Positions 30,909 to 42,289 of a DNA stretch of 64,000 nt are shown here, piece after piece; position 1 is the stretch's first letter; each line of letters begins with the position of its first letter. The stretch is from Microglena sp. YARC (lineage: Eukaryota > Chlorophyta > Chlorophyceae > Chlamydomonadales > Chlamydomonadaceae). The stretch spans positions 124,067,786 to 124,131,785 of the forward strand of contig CM039462.1 of the NCBI GenBank assembly GCA_022414725.1. The letters are read 5' to 3'. The notes beneath the pieces are model-generated. The model ran no database searches. It had not been told where the DNA came from and saw only the letters and a program-made list of their open reading frames with translations. The translations under genes were made by a program, and so were the position numbers.

Positions 30909-31649
30909 CTTGTCAGATGCTAAGAAATGTACTCCCAGATCCCCACCAGTGCAGCAGGTGCCTCCACCATGTCCAAGGAGACCTTCCACACCATCCTCAT
31001 CAAGGGTTTGAGGACCAGACCTGAGTTTGCTGGATTTGTGCAGTCATACCACACCCTGCACATCACTGATTTCCTGGCCTTATCTGCAGCACTCATGCAG
31101 TATGCCCAGGTCACATCCCTGCCTGAGTCATCCATCACAGGTGCCCCCACACAACTGGAGTTAGCTGCTGGTGCCTACAGAGATGAGTCCACCATGACCT
31201 GCTACAACTGGGGTGGGTATGGACACTCTGCCACCTACTGCCCCAGTGCAAAGACCAGGGGGGCCTACAAGCCTATGGGCACTCATGATCCTGCCTCCAC
31301 ATCTGCCACAAACGGATCCAAGTCCCCAAGGAGAAGAAGTGGATCCAGGTCCCCTACGAAGGACAGGAATGGCAAGAGGACTGGCCCTGACAGGAGACGC
31401 TACAAGGGCAAGCCCAGATCTGGATCTAGGTCCCGCCATGCACATGTAGCTGATGGAGATGGGTCTGGGTCTGACTATCCTACTCCGACTGTGAAGATGA
31501 CAACAAGGAACATAACTTCATGGCACTTACCCTTGCACCTGAGACTGACACCTGCCCCGCCAGATTTGCTGATGACAACAAAAGAGGCAAGTTTGTACAC
31601 CATGCTTCCCACAACGGTCATGTGTCCTATGCTTTCTTTGCCCAAATGA
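30909..31649 (+). pseudogene. gag: Copia-B gag, 3' half with altered zinc knuckle
   Basis: Continuation of the gag cut at 21769. EMYSQIPTSAAGASTMSKET is followed by FHTILIKGLRTRPEF, the usual copia gag context, then a zinc knuckle reading CYNWGGYGHSATYC near 31199-31250, where the second Cys of CX2C is replaced by Trp. A basic Ser/Arg-rich stretch (SPRRRSGSRSPTKDR) follows. The frame overlaps the protease frame by 130 bases, so Gag-Pro would need a frameshift. The gene is non-functional because of the insertion, an in-frame TAA at 30921-30923 after the right target duplication, and the lost Cys. Confidence 0.7.
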
Positions 31650-32134
31650 GTGACCATAATGCCTTCACCCTAGAGGAAGATGACATGACTCCCCTTGTCC
31701 AGGACTCTGATGATGATGACGACCCAAACGTGCTACCTAGCCCCACAGATCCCTTGAATTCCAGTGATGTCCTGAACCAGCATTGGGTAATTGATTCCGG
31801 TGCAACTGAACATGCCACCAGTGACATCAACAACCTCTCACACGTTCAGGAGCTTGATGAGCCAGTGACCCTCAGGCTTGCCTCTGCAGATGCACCTTCC
31901 ATCACCTGCCACAAGAAAGGCAAGGCCTACTTGAAAGGCCTAGATGGGTCCCTGATCATCCTGAATGACGTCCTGCTGGCACCCTCCAAGACCACATGTA
32001 ACATCCTCAGTGCCCCTGCTGCCCTCCGAAGGGCACCACACCTCGCCACAGGTTTCACAAGACAGGCTGCAACCTTCACATCGAACAGAATCTCAACTCC
32101 CAATGAGATCCTGTCATGCCCCAAGAAAAAATGA
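31520..32134 (+). pseudogene. pro: Copia-B retropepsin-like protease
   Basis: The active-site phrase HWVIDSGATEHATSD (about 31781-31825) is the typical copia retropepsin start, followed by VTLRLASADAPSI, GKAYLKGLDGSLIILNDVLL and NILSAPAALR, corresponding to the gag-pre-integrase junction. It ends at a stop at 32134. No integrase follows. The open frame is 204 codons, of which the first 60 overlap gag in another frame. Confidence 0.75.
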
Positions 32135-32140
32135 CTGTAC

Positions 32141-33388
32141 ATGACCAAGGTCCTCAGACCATCTCCAGCATGCTCAGCCCTGTCCAGTGATCTAGACGCT
32201 CCCATGACATTTTGGGAGACACATCATACTCCTGGAGGGCATGAGTACTGGAGATCCACAGAAGTAGCACCCCCCCCAGCCTGCCTCATGATGCTCTCAC
32301 ACATTCCTCCTCGTCCCCCTACTCCCCCTCTTCCCCCACCTCCCCCTCCTCCCCCACCTCCTCCTCCACCTCCCCTCCCAGATTCCCCTCCTTCCTCCCC
32401 TCCCCCTACCCCTTCCCTCTCAACCCCACAGCTGTGGCACCAAATATACGGTCCAGCTTCCTCCAGCTCCCCCCTTCCCCACAGCAAGCCCCAGGCCAAC
32501 CCAGATCCCCCCACACCAGACACCTTCCTACAGGTGTCCTATGGAATCACTGACCCCTCAGTTGACCAAGCAGAAGGAAGACGTGCACTGGATGCTCTGA
32601 GGTACCAGTTCAGAAAAGCGTATGAGAACTATGATGGTTCACCAAATGGAAATGGGCTGTTCCACCCAGACCTACCATACTTCCTGTCTCATGGTCAAAC
32701 CTTCCTGACATACTCTGAGTGGATCCAATCTGACACCCCTACCCCTGGGGGGTATATCTCTTTCAGTGAGATGAACCCCAATGTGCCCCCTGAGACGCCC
32801 CTCACTGTCAAGTTCACTAACCATTCTGAGGACTCCCGGTCCAGGTTTGCAGCCAGCCTTGAAAGAATCAATCTCCATCCCATTGCCCCACTCATTAATT
32901 ATTCTCTGAGAAAACGCCTTGACTGGATTATTGCTGATCTCAACCCAAAGTTCCCCAACCTCCTGCAAGACGAACTCCTCCAGCACCCAGGCAGAGACAT
33001 GCATTCTAACCCGTCCACAGTGTGTGTACCCCTCATCAAACACACCAGGAGGCTACAAGAACTTGTCAGTGCCTTCCCCAGTGTGTCCAGAGCCAACAGA
33101 GTCACATTACAGTGGGCAATCTGTTTTCAAGCTGCAATGGTCCATGCCCACTATCTAGTCCTGGATCTATACCCTGTCATGCTCATGCACCCCCAGAGCT
33201 GCACACATCCTGCTGGAGGAAATGTGATCTGCATTGACAGCCTGAGCATGGACTGGACAACTATGGACTACATACTGATCCAGCTGTTCCCACCAGCTCT
33301 GCCATCAAGGGCTAGGTCCTTTGTCAACTTCATGGATAGAATCACAAAGCAGTTGACCCAGGATGGCTATCCCTGCCATGGCATTTAG
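32141..33388 (+). CDS. Uncharacterised 415-residue protein in Copia-B (3' accessory ORF)
   Basis: An uninterrupted frame 6 bases after the protease stop. Residues about 50-95 are almost pure proline with Ser; after residue 110 the composition is normal: LDALRYQFRKAYENYDG, TYSEWIQSDTPTPGG, LNPKFPNLLQDELLQHPG, LQWAICFQAAMVHAHYLVL, PSRARSFVNFMDRITKQL. I recognise no domain, transmembrane segment or envelope-like feature. It occupies the place where integrase and reverse transcriptase should be. Because the preceding gag-pro is broken while this frame is open, it may be a captured host sequence or an accessory gene under separate constraint. The usual start is uncertain because many frames are open in the Pro-rich part. 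Confidence 0.5.
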   Translation: MTKVLRPSPACSALSSDLDAPMTFWETHHTPGGHEYWRSTEVAPPPACLMMLSHIPPRPPTPPLPPPPPPPPPPPPPPLPDSPPSSPPPTPSLSTPQLWHQIYGPASSSSPLPHSKPQANPDPPTPDTFLQVSYGITDPSVDQAEGRRALDALRYQFRKAYENYDGSPNGNGLFHPDLPYFLSHGQTFLTYSEWIQSDTPTPGGYISFSEMNPNVPPETPLTVKFTNHSEDSRSRFAASLERINLHPIAPLINYSLRKRLDWIIADLNPKFPNLLQDELLQHPGRDMHSNPSTVCVPLIKHTRRLQELVSAFPSVSRANRVTLQWAICFQAAMVHAHYLVLDLYPVMLMHPQSCTHPAGGNVICIDSLSMDWTTMDYILIQLFPPALPSRARSFVNFMDRITKQLTQDGYPCHGI

Positions 33389-34228
33389 TTGCCATGTTCC
33401 CCAGCAACTGGTTAACAAGTAATGAACACTCTAGGAATTAATTCATGTTCTGCCCCTTGTAGTGCCCCATGTACTGACACACGTGCAGTTCAAGTTTCTA
33501 TCCTTTAGATGTTTCCACGCTGATGACATGATGCCTGACTGATTCTAATTTAGCATCTCAGTACTAGCCTTCACTACCAAATTATGGGGGGACTAGCACA
33601 GACATCGTGTCTACTAAGCCTCCTTTCTCAAATCATGCAAACCTCTCGTATCAAGGCAAACTCTGTCAATCCCCTGTAACTTCCCTGCAGCTTGCCTGGA
33701 GTCCCCTGTCAGCTTCCATGCAGATTCCATGCAGATTCCCAGTAGTTTGAATCCCTAGTATAGTACCCCTGCAGCTTCCCTGCAGCTTCCTTTCAAGTTA
33801 CTCTACAGCTTCTCCATAACCCAGCAGTTTAGACTCCCTATGCAGCTTCCCTGCAAACCTAGTATCCTTGCAGCTTCCCTGCAGCATCCCTGCAGCTTTT
33901 CTGCAGCCTAGTGTCCCTCGAAGTTTTCCTAGAGCTTCCATACAGCCCAGTGTCCCCTAGATTTGCTGAAGCTTCCTTATTGACTCTGCACCTTCCCTGC
34001 AGTTTCATCATAATACCAGATACCTATAGTGATCCATTGACTGTGAAACCCTGCAGGGACCCCCTTTCCCCAAAGTCCTGACCTGAATAATTTATTATCA
34101 AAGTCCTTGACGCAAGTAGATTACATCTCAGCCTTGATTTCTCTTTTTCTATCTTCATATATTTTCCTTATGCCCCTCAGTTAATTCCAGGAATTCTTGA
34201 TCCCAAGAATACCTTGAATTAGGGAGGA
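33389..34228 (+). other. Copia-B 3' untranslated region with CTTCCCTGCAGC repeats
   Basis: No coding frame. Contains repeated CAGCTTCCCTGCAGC-like units (33690-33960) and ends with the purine tract AGGGAGGA, a candidate polypurine tract, immediately before the LTR. The same region recurs in rearranged form at 42290-42800. Confidence 0.6.
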
Positions 34229-34415
34229 TGTTTTAGATGACTTACATGTCACTACCTGAGTAGGCAAAGTGCGGGCCGGTCACTGCACGGTCCCGAGTTT
34301 CCTGCCGCCTCGCAGTACTGTGCACTACAGTCTGCTCTAGTACAATACCGCCTCAGTACGACTTTCTCTCTCTCTTCTATATCAACTGTAACGATTGAGT
34401 CTACAGTCTCTATCA
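34229..34415 (+). repeat. Copia-B 3' LTR
   Basis: Begins TGTTTTAGATGACTTAC after the purine tract and matches 20582-20771. The flank AAAGGGATGCCGAGGCAGG is shared with 43000-43020. Confidence 0.75.
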
Positions 34416-34439
34416 AGTGCTAAAAGGGATGCCGAGGCA

Positions 34440-34451
34440 GGCAATCCAGAC

Positions 34452-34488
<37 letters not shown>

Positions 34489-34490
34489 TA
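34440..34490. repeat. GA dinucleotide repeat
   Basis: AGAGAG run after the Copia-B 3' LTR; a much longer GA run lies in the equivalent place at 43030-43160. Confidence 0.85.
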
Positions 34491-34531
34491 GAGGGGGTTT
34501 CAGAAAAGACAAAAGTACCTACTGACAACTC

Positions 34532-35795
34532 TTGACCCTACTCCACAACATTGAGGATGCTGCCCTCTTCCACCAGGACCTCTATGCTGCCTACTTTGAC
34601 TTTAGCTCTGCTTTCAACATGATTGACCACCAAAAACTTCTTTGCATCATGCACAGCTTGGGTTACACCCACGACACTTTAGACACTATTAAAGGAATTT
34701 ACACAAACTCTACTACACATATCCTCCTCAACAATACATCTGGCTCCCCTATCCCCATCACCAGGGGCACTATCCAGGGAGGCACTCTCTCCCCCTTACT
34801 CTTCATTATTTTTCTAGAACCCCTACACAGATGGCTCCGTTCTGGGGGACGAGGATACAGAGCAGCATCCCTACCCCCCAAAAACAGCAGATGAAAATCA
34901 CACTAGCAGCTTGGGGTATGCTGACGACACTGCCGTCCTAACCGGCAGCTCAGAGGACCTTCGTATCCAATGTGGTAAAGTCCAAACTTTTAGCATCTGG
35001 TCGGGCATTCCTCTTAACGCCACTAAATTTGTGGTCAGTGGCATACTCCACAAATCACACCCCTCACAACCTACTCACAACAACACTCTTAAACAAAGGT
35101 TAGAAAAAATTCCCTTAGGAAATTCCTATGCTACCTACCAGCCTCCAGACCAAGCCTACAAATACTTGGGGGTTCACATCTCACTTACCCTAAATTGGAA
35201 AACTCAACTCCACTCTACTATTGAAACCATTAAAAACAAAGGCTTGAGTATCCTCACTAAAGCTAAAAATAGGGCAACCCCCACTCAATGCTTACGAATA
35301 ATTTCACAATGTGTCAGAGCAGCTATTAAATACCCCATGATAGTAGCCCCCTTCTCACTAACCGACATTCATGTCATTGACAGAGCAGTATTAAAAACAG
35401 TTAAACTCTGCTGCTCCCTTCCTAGATCTTTTCCGACAAGAGCACTCCACCTCCCCAAAACAGAGGCAGGACTAGGGGTGCCCTCTCTACTCACTAAATA
35501 TACCCAGATTACTGCAACAGCCCTCACCCAGTCCATGAACGACCAAGGTCACCTGGGAATCCTCACCAGGGCTCTTCTTAACAAATCAACCTCCACCATG
35601 ACCACTCTAGATCCTCTCTCTCTCTCCCGCAAGCAACTTAAATATATTTCCCTAGCCCGCCAGCTGGAAATTATTAAAAAATCGGACATAATAATTTCTT
35701 GGAATGACACAGAACTTCTTGACAAACTTAACATACACTCTCTCCCTCTCCCCCCACAGGCAATTCCTGTCTCACTCATGACTCCATTTTCATGA
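34532..35795 (+). pseudogene. LINE reverse transcriptase
   Basis: Non-LTR retrotransposon polymerase. The first frame (34532-34894) has AYFDFSSAFNMIDHQKL (motif A with catalytic Asp), RGTIQGGTLSPLLF (motif B) and FLEPLHRWL. A frameshift between 34840 and 34905 moves the reading to a second frame (to 35795) that opens with YADDTAVLTGS (motif C) and continues with NATKFVVSG and YLGVHISLTLNWK (thumb). The N-terminal finger region and the endonuclease are missing, so the element is 5'-truncated. Not active as written. Confidence 0.85.
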
Positions 35796-35831
35796 CCTGG
35801 ACATTTACTCATACCATGACCTGGTCACCCC

Positions 35832-36770
35832 ATGGGAACCCACCTTATCAGCACTACAGATCTCTCCCTTATCACCTTACACAAAATTACTAAACACCAC
35901 AAACGATCTCTGAACCGCCTCACCGCTCACCTCTCTTCCCTCCAAACCGTCGGTCCTCCAATACACTCTGACCCACCTCCTCTCTCTCACCGACAACTTG
36001 CGCCTGGTTACGCAATTGCGCAGAACACAACAGACAACGTTAAATCTCCTGCTCCTAACGAACCCTCCACTCCACTCACCCAGCGCTACCAACCTCACAC
36101 CACCGTTACTGATTCAGACTACGAGGCGGATCCCACTGGGGACCTGGAAGGAAACCAATGGTGGGCGTGGCCCACGCAGATCGCAGGCAGCCACGCGCAC
36201 CAAGCATGGGGCTGCCCCAGCAGTGATGCCACCTGGTCAGCACGCCACTACTTGTGCAAATCTTGGATTCGACACTCCTCCACTTCTAAATTTTACCGCG
36301 CATATAAAATAACTCCCACTTCACATCCTGACAGGATCCGCGAGGCCATGACATTCCCCGACAGCAGCGCACCTGCACCACCGGCGCGCCTGCTCCACCT
36401 TACCTACGGATCCCAGTACAAAGCCCTGCACATTACGAGCTGGCGGGGCAAGCGCTCTTACAACGACGACAAACTTGCCACCACTACCGTTGTCCACGTC
36501 CAATGGGCCCCAACAATTATGCACAACGACCATATCAACTCCTACACACACATGGGATACAGCATCCACCACCTCACACCTCTTACCTCCACTACCTCCA
36601 CCATATATTGGAAACCCCAATCTCACCATGCGGCTCATCTTGCTGAACTGGTGGGACAACCAGCATATGCCCAATTAACCCACACTTTTAAAACCACTCC
36701 CCCAACAACCACACACCTCAACCCCAGGAAGGACATCCACCTCACTAACCTCCAGCAACAAGGCCAATGA
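35832..36770 (+). pseudogene. LINE, post-RT region
   Basis: A 312-codon frame following the reverse transcriptase with 37 bases between; WSARHYLCKSWIRHSS, HLTYGSQYKALHITSW and VVHVQWAPTIMHND are seen. It continues the LINE polyprotein before the antisense Copia-A insertion. I know of no named domain for this segment. Confidence 0.5.
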
Positions 36771-37443
36771 GCCACCTCTCAAGGATTTAATGCTGACAAC
36801 CATAACCTTGTTCAGGTCCAGGTAGCAGCACATGTATCAGCAGTATCAGGTAGTACAGCCCCCAGTGCAGAACTACTGCCTTGTTGAACAGGGTCGGCAT
36901 TCTTTGCCTCTAAATCAATGAATCCTGGGTTGACTGTAACACCCCAGCCATACGCAGTATCAGAGCCAGACCAGTGTTCAAGATCATCACTCACTCCACG
37001 TGACGGCTAAATCATCGCAATGCCTTGTCCGGTATAAACCACCAGGGACGACAGGAGGCGAAGGGATCAACAACGCCTAAAGCCATCCGAAAAGGTGGAC
37101 GGGGGGTGGCGACTATTAGACAGCGGACCTATGACAGGCTCCACTATGACCTGAGGCCGATCAAATCCTAGAGCTTCACCGACGGAACGTGGCGCAGAGG
37201 AGGGCCTGGCGACCCCCTAAGATTCAGGTAAATTAAAATTCGGAAATACAACTCCCACCCGCCCTAAAACTTCACACACAATACAGCATGATCAGTCCCT
37301 GGTCTGGGATGCAATCTGGATACATCCCAGCCAGGACAGCCATCAACAATTGGGGTTGCTAAAGGTCGTATGGAATTACCGGCGACACGTAACATATCAC
37401 CGTTTGATGACAGGAGGGATGCAAGCGGGCACAGGGACCCATA

Positions 37444-37955
37444 CTAATGGGAGAGCCCAGGAAGATAGTTTAGAACTGAACTGGATATAGAGAGTACATC
37501 ACTACTCTTTACTACCTGGCGCAACATCGGAACCCAAATATAATAACCCTTACTCACCAGGGAATTCCCAACCAGTCTACCAAATAACGCCCTTTCGACT
37601 AGCTTGTTGCTTTTCTTCCCATTTACTAAGGTGACGTAGCAAGGGCAACCAAACACACGCAACAACGACACATCAGGTAGTACCCCAAAGAACAACTCGT
37701 ATAGAGTCTTGTCACCCTGATTAGGCAGCCGATTTCGAAGGTAACAAGCACTGAGAAAGGCATAGGGCCAAAAAGACTTAGCTATCTTAGACTCCAAGTG
37801 GATACTCCTAGCTATGTTCTGCAAGACCCCATTGTACCTCTCCACAGTTGCGTTCTGCTGAGCAGTGTATACCATCGATATTCATGCACAGCACCAACCG
37901 ATTTCAACCATTACTCGATACCACTTAACTAAAAAATCCTGAGCCCTATCAGAAC
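37444..37955 (-). pseudogene. int: Copia-A integrase core fragment
   Basis: The minus-strand frame has QQNATVERYNGVLQNIAR, KSFWPYAFLSACYLRNRLP, YELFFGVLPDVSLLRVFG and CPCYVTLVNGK, the standard end of the rve integrase core and the following GKxP/FGxxxY region of copia polyproteins. Upstream, after a stop, LSSDRAQDFL stands where LRSDNGGEF is normal, so the catalytic region is degenerate. The catalytic Glu neighbourhood (ATVERYN) remains visible. Confidence 0.8.
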
Positions 37956-38216
37956 TCAAACACTTGAACACAAACCCATGTAGCTAAGGCATACACCTAA
38001 GGAGGGCACCCAGGGGAAGGACCAGGGGCACGGTAAGACAAAGAACGCGACCTCTGTCAACCACGGAACGCACCGAGGGGTCCCAAGGATCCTAAGAGAG
38101 AAAAATATCCACCAAGAAATCATGCCAAAGAACCTCCACGGCCGCTGGACTAGGGCCAGGACGGCGTCCACGTCGGCCTCCAGCATGGGCGATGACCGGC
38201 GCTGCGACACCTGGGA

Positions 38217-39117
38217 TCACAGAAGGTGGGGAAGCGTTAGGGCGAAGTCGAGATTTGAGGTATGGGAAAATGGAGACGAGGATGAAAGTGCAGAAAGTCG
38301 CCAATCGCAAGGGCAGAAAATCGCAAATCGCAAGGGCAGAATTCGAAAATTTATCGCTAGGATGCGAAGAGCAGAGCCGAGGCATGTAAAGGTCCTAATA
38401 TCCCGCCGTCGATGATCAGTCAATCCCAAGTCCCCCCCTCTATCGCTCGACTTACCCGGTTGGGGGGTAGAGGGAGCAGCACCCGTAGTGGTGCTGACCA
38501 TACCCCCCTGCTTCCTACCACCTCCAGAATCTCCAGGTCCAGACGCGTAGGTCGTTCTCCTCTGGCGAACCCTACGGCAGTGCCGGCGATCCGCCAGCTT
38601 GCATCGAAAAAATTCTCCAGGAGTAGCACAGAGCCAACTAGAGCGCAAGCTCATGCCAGTAGCCGACCGTCGGCTGGGCAGAGCAAAGGGGTCACAAACG
38701 ACGTAGACATCAGCAGGGAGCTTGGTCGGCTTGGCAACCTCCGGGTTCGCAGGCAGAGCCTCAAACACCGGAGATATGATAGCGACGTCAAGGACGCGAG
38801 GAGACGAAGACAGGGTATCTCCACCGATGTCCAGGCTAGTCGCCGACTTGAGTCTGCACGTCACAGTCATCTACGACAGACGGGAGGAGGCGACAGACGG
38901 CAGGGGAGGAGAGGAAAAGGAAGAGAAGATGGAGGAATGACTGGGGGGGGTTACTTCCACGATGGCGGAAGGATTCTCACAAATGCAAGCAGAGGCCGAA
39001 GGGGTGCGCACATCCACCAGCCGGTTCGTCGTCATTGCAGGACTTCGGAACTTCCAGAATGAAGCACAGAAGCCAAGGAGAGGACGACGTAGAAGATGCA
39101 CTAAGCAGTGGTTACCA
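38217..39117 (-). pseudogene. gag: Copia-A gag, copy 3
   Basis: Two minus frames (39149-38871 and 38870-38217) encode parts of the same gag as copies 1 and 2: NPSAIVEVTPPSHSS and LDIGGDTLSSSPRVLDV. A short repeat of CGCAAATCGCAAGGGCAGAA (38290-38340) lies in it, as at 3000-3040 in copy 2. Broken by stops. Confidence 0.65.
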
Positions 39118-39134
39118 TGATGAGCCCAATGACC

Positions 39135-39473
39135 TATCAGCTTAGACACTTCAAGAGTGGAGAGATACTCGCAGCGGTCAAACGCGCCAATCTTTTAATG
39201 CAAGATGAGAATAATTAAAGGGACTGGGGACACACATAAGACCCCAGTGGAGGAAAGGAAGCAAGCCTGGAACCTAAGCGTAGGGTACAGGCGACACTAT
39301 ACAGCACGTGTTCGGGGATCAGGGACGCAGCCCACCAGAAGAGCTGTCACCGTGTCATGAAGGATGACACAGTTTACGGGAAGCTGTTACTATCTACAGC
39401 TATAGTTCTAAGGAAGTACAGTAGTAGTCACCAAGACATAAAACGATCGAGTGAACCGCAATTGATGCTGATA
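39135..39473 (-). repeat. Copia-A LTR, copy 3
   Basis: Ends in GCTGATA on both sides by alignment with 3872-4219, 339 bp. The segment CTATAGTTCTAAGGAAGTAC is identical in both. No second LTR is seen for this copy. Confidence 0.8.
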
Positions 39474-39480
39474 CAAACTT

Positions 39481-40537
39481 TTGAAAATTGACACACACGA
39501 CAGGCACCCAGACTGGGACATTCAAACCACCTCAGCCTACATTATACAAAACAGGCATCCTCACTACTCTGGATGGCAATCCACACACACACACCCCAAC
39601 GCCTCATATCTTTATAACCCCACTGGTCACTGCCTTGGGCACATTCCCAACGACAGACTCACCTCTCTTAAACAAAACTATGACCTTTTTAAAAACCACC
39701 ACCCTACCAAATGGAACCAACTGACTCAAGGAGGAACATACCACAACTGACTTAGCTGCCTCTTCACCAGATACAGAGCTGCCCTGCCGCCAGCCGAACA
39801 TTCGTTCTCCTTTTCTCTACCAAGCAGCAGCTGCTCTGGGGCATTACTCACCATCGTACTTCTAACCCCCTTAGCTAAGACCAAAGCCTCACCAGCTTCT
39901 CTTCTACCAGCCTGCTGACCAGCTCTTTGGCTCCAACCAAACCCCTTTCTTACCATCTGGACTGGGGGCTCACTGGTGGACGTTCCCAACTCCACCACAC
40001 CAAGCACACCAAGCTCTAAGGTGGGCCCTAGCCAGTGCTGACCATGCTGAAAATACTCTCAGCCCTACCTGCACCCTGATGCTCCTCCCTGATGATCTTG
40101 CTGCCCCTTACAAAACTCTTCTCCATCACTCCTGGATTCACTATATTGGCTCTAGACCACAGTCTGAATTTTATTCTACCTCTGAAATTTGGCTTGGCAG
40201 CAAATCTCACACTCCACCCTCCACTCAAAAACTAAATCTCATTCTTATATGCAACCCCCACAGCCAAGCTACTTACTTTCCTAAACTCCCAGATTTTATC
40301 GACCAATGGACATACTACATGCAAAGCCTTTCCTCATCCTGGGAGCCCTCTTACTATCACACCACCCCCACTCTTACCTTCTCTGACATTGTCTTATCAC
40401 CTACCCTCGGAAACTTAAATCTCTTTGCCAAAAATCCTTGGCAAACTCCACTCCACCAACACCCTCCTCCCTCCACTCTTACCATTACCCACACTTGTCT
40501 TTACCTAGCTACCCCCTCCTCAGGCCTCCAGGTCTAA
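39481..40537 (+). pseudogene. LINE, continuation after Copia-A insertion
   Basis: Open pieces at 39481-39750 (DTHDRHPDWDIQTTSAYIIQ, PTKWNQLTQGG) and 40079-40537 (LHHSWIHYIGSRPQSEFY, PKLPDFIDQWTYYMQSLS), separated by frameshifted sequence. They resume the LINE polyprotein interrupted at 36770. Confidence 0.45.
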
Positions 40538-40589
40538 CACAGATGGAGTCTAATAAAAGGTCAACCAGGGCATCCTAGCAAAATAGGTT

Positions 40590-40890
40590 GCTGCAGTATA
40601 TGTCCCGGCTGCAGGGCAAAGTTTACACCATCAACCCCTGGGGGAATAGGGGCCACAATAACTAACAACCGGGCAGAACTGGTAGCCATCCACCAAGCCC
40701 TTATCAACATTGATTATGACAAATCTCTTACCCTCCATACAGACAGCCTCTGCTCTCTTCAAACTTATAAAAAAAAATTGATTCACGACCCTACCACTAC
40801 AAACGTTATATTCATACTGAATTACTGCCAATCAATTCAAAAACACCTCATTCGACGCATTCCTGCATGGCTCACACACCACTCTTTGTA
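40590..40890 (+). pseudogene. LINE RNase H domain
   Basis: In frame with frameshifts the plus strand shows NRAELVAIHQALINI (catalytic Glu), LTLHTDSLCSLQTYKK (catalytic Asp) and IRRIPAWLTHHS (the post-catalytic His region). RNase H after the reverse transcriptase is known for several LINE clades, including algal ones. Not annotatable as an intact gene. Confidence 0.6.
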
Positions 40891-41288
40891 AAGTCCGTTC
40901 CCACACAGGTATCCTTGGAAATGACAGAGCAAGGAGCACTCCGGCACGCAAAGCAGCTGAGCACACCCCACCTTAACCAATTTTACTGACACCACTGGGG
41001 AAATCCCCCGCCACAATGTTTACTGGCCCACAGTTTCAACCTCCTCGCACACCCATGGGAGATATTCCCCCACGAATTTTAGCACCTAACCTTACACAAG
41101 TATCACCTCTAACCTTGCCCACTAGCTGCCACCTTGGCCAACACCCTCTTAAAGGGATCTATGCAACCACCTGGGCTGATAAACACTCCCCACCAACTTC
41201 CTCAAGCAAGTAACAAATTTTGGGACCTCAACCCTTATCCAACATAAAACTAAATTCCACATCCTTAAAAGCCCGCTGGGGATAGACT

Positions 41289-41681
41289 GTGGAAACCGTT
41301 AAACTTGCATTCCGCTGGAAACTCCCTTATATTACCAGCACTCACCCCCCCCACGAACTCCCTATGCCCGCATTTGCCACACCTGTGAGGACGGAGCGGG
41401 CCACATCCTGGCGGGCTGCACACACCGGACTTTCAAGGGGCTCTATATGCACGGGGCTCTATATCCATTATATGCATTCAAGGGCCCCCCTGATATATAT
41501 CAAAAGACATGACGCCGCAGTGCGCCTCATCCACAAGGCCATTTGCACCGGCGCCCTGGGATCCCGCAGAATGATCATGGACGCTGGCAAGAAGAGGACC
41601 TCCCCAGGGCGGTCCTGGGCAAAACGTCTCCCTGACTGTTACGCCCCTCCACTATTTACTGTAGGGACTGGAAGAGAATGA
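41289..41681 (+). pseudogene. LINE zinc-binding motif region
   Basis: Across two frames the plus strand shows CHTCEDGAGHILAGC (near 41377-41421) and IKRHDAAVRLIHKAICTG (near 41500). The spacing C-x2-C...H-x4-C...RH is the CCHC-like motif found near the C-terminus of many LINE polymerases. MDAGKKRTSPGRSW follows. Confidence 0.6.
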
Positions 41682-41689
41682 GACCTGAT

Positions 41690-42020
41690 CTTGCCGTCCT
41701 ACCTGACATAGACTCCCCTACCTGTATGTCTGATAAGAACTCTGGGTTCTTGAGCTTGGATACTGCTCTGATACCAACCATGCTACTAAGTTTATCACTA
41801 AACACGCCAGCATGTTGAAACTAGTAAATGGCCTCAGATCGGCTGGATACCTTGTTCATTAATGAAGTTATCACCGTTGGAACAACTGGTACTATTCCTA
41901 CCTTTTTTGACTTCTATGACCACTCTTGGACTCCAGAGAACCTGTGCCCTCAAACTGGCAGACACAGTCCACTCTCACACCATTACTAGCTTTTCAGAGT
42001 ATTTTACAGTGCAGACGCTT
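41690..42020 (+). pseudogene. LINE C-terminal tail
   Basis: A frame near 41750-41855 reads LELGYCSDTNHATKF and LVNGLRSAGYLVH, and another near 41880-42000 reads LADTVHSHTITSFSEYF. Both match fragments at 7760-8230 and 5159-5662. Broken by stops near 41860. Confidence 0.5.
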
Positions 42021-42289
42021 TATGGAAAGCACACCCGGGTCGATACCCGGGGACTAGCACACGACCGTCCCCCCTCTTCAGGTTTTGTCTTACCAGCTGT
42101 ATTGTGCCGGTGCTTTCCCAACCGGGGCGAAAAAAACCCCGTATTAAGCTGCACTGGTATGATGTAGTTGGTAAATTCTTTTTAGCTGGAGATGGTCTAA
42201 GTGAGCTATAGCTAGCTCCGGCTTTACGCTATGGTGTCCTTAACTTCACGTCCTGTGAGTAAACGGTTCTACACGGATGTAAGCAATTT
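42021..42289. other. No gene seen
   Basis: Unremarkable sequence between the LINE tail and the Copia-B 3' region; CCCGGGTCGATACCCGGGGA (42037-42056) is a near palindrome. Confidence 0.3.

Larger units (their letters stand above)
36775..39473 (-). mobile_element. Copia-A copy 3, antisense, inserted in LINE
   Basis: On the minus strand, in order: LTR (39473-39135), candidate primer site, gag remnants (39117-38217), then integrase (about 37955-37444). The 3' LTR was not found, and the left limit is set by the end of LINE coding near 36770. Repeats with copies 1 and 2 are extensive in the gag region. Confidence 0.75.

Noticed and set aside
32224..32523. Glycine-rich minus frame.
   Set aside because: Complement of the proline-rich part of the plus-strand ORF.
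36787..36797. ATGCTGACAACC resembling the LTR start of Copia-A in inverse, which would place a second LTR at the left end of copy 3.
   Set aside because: Only about nine bases match and the rest of the LTR is absent.
41770..41783. GCTCTGATACCA, the inverse of TGGTATCAGAGC, looked like a plant-type initiator-tRNA primer binding site of a minus-strand LTR element.
   Set aside because: The bases encode GYCSDTNH in the LINE tail, matching GYTHDSRH in the homologous fragment at 7760-8230, and no LTR lies next to it.
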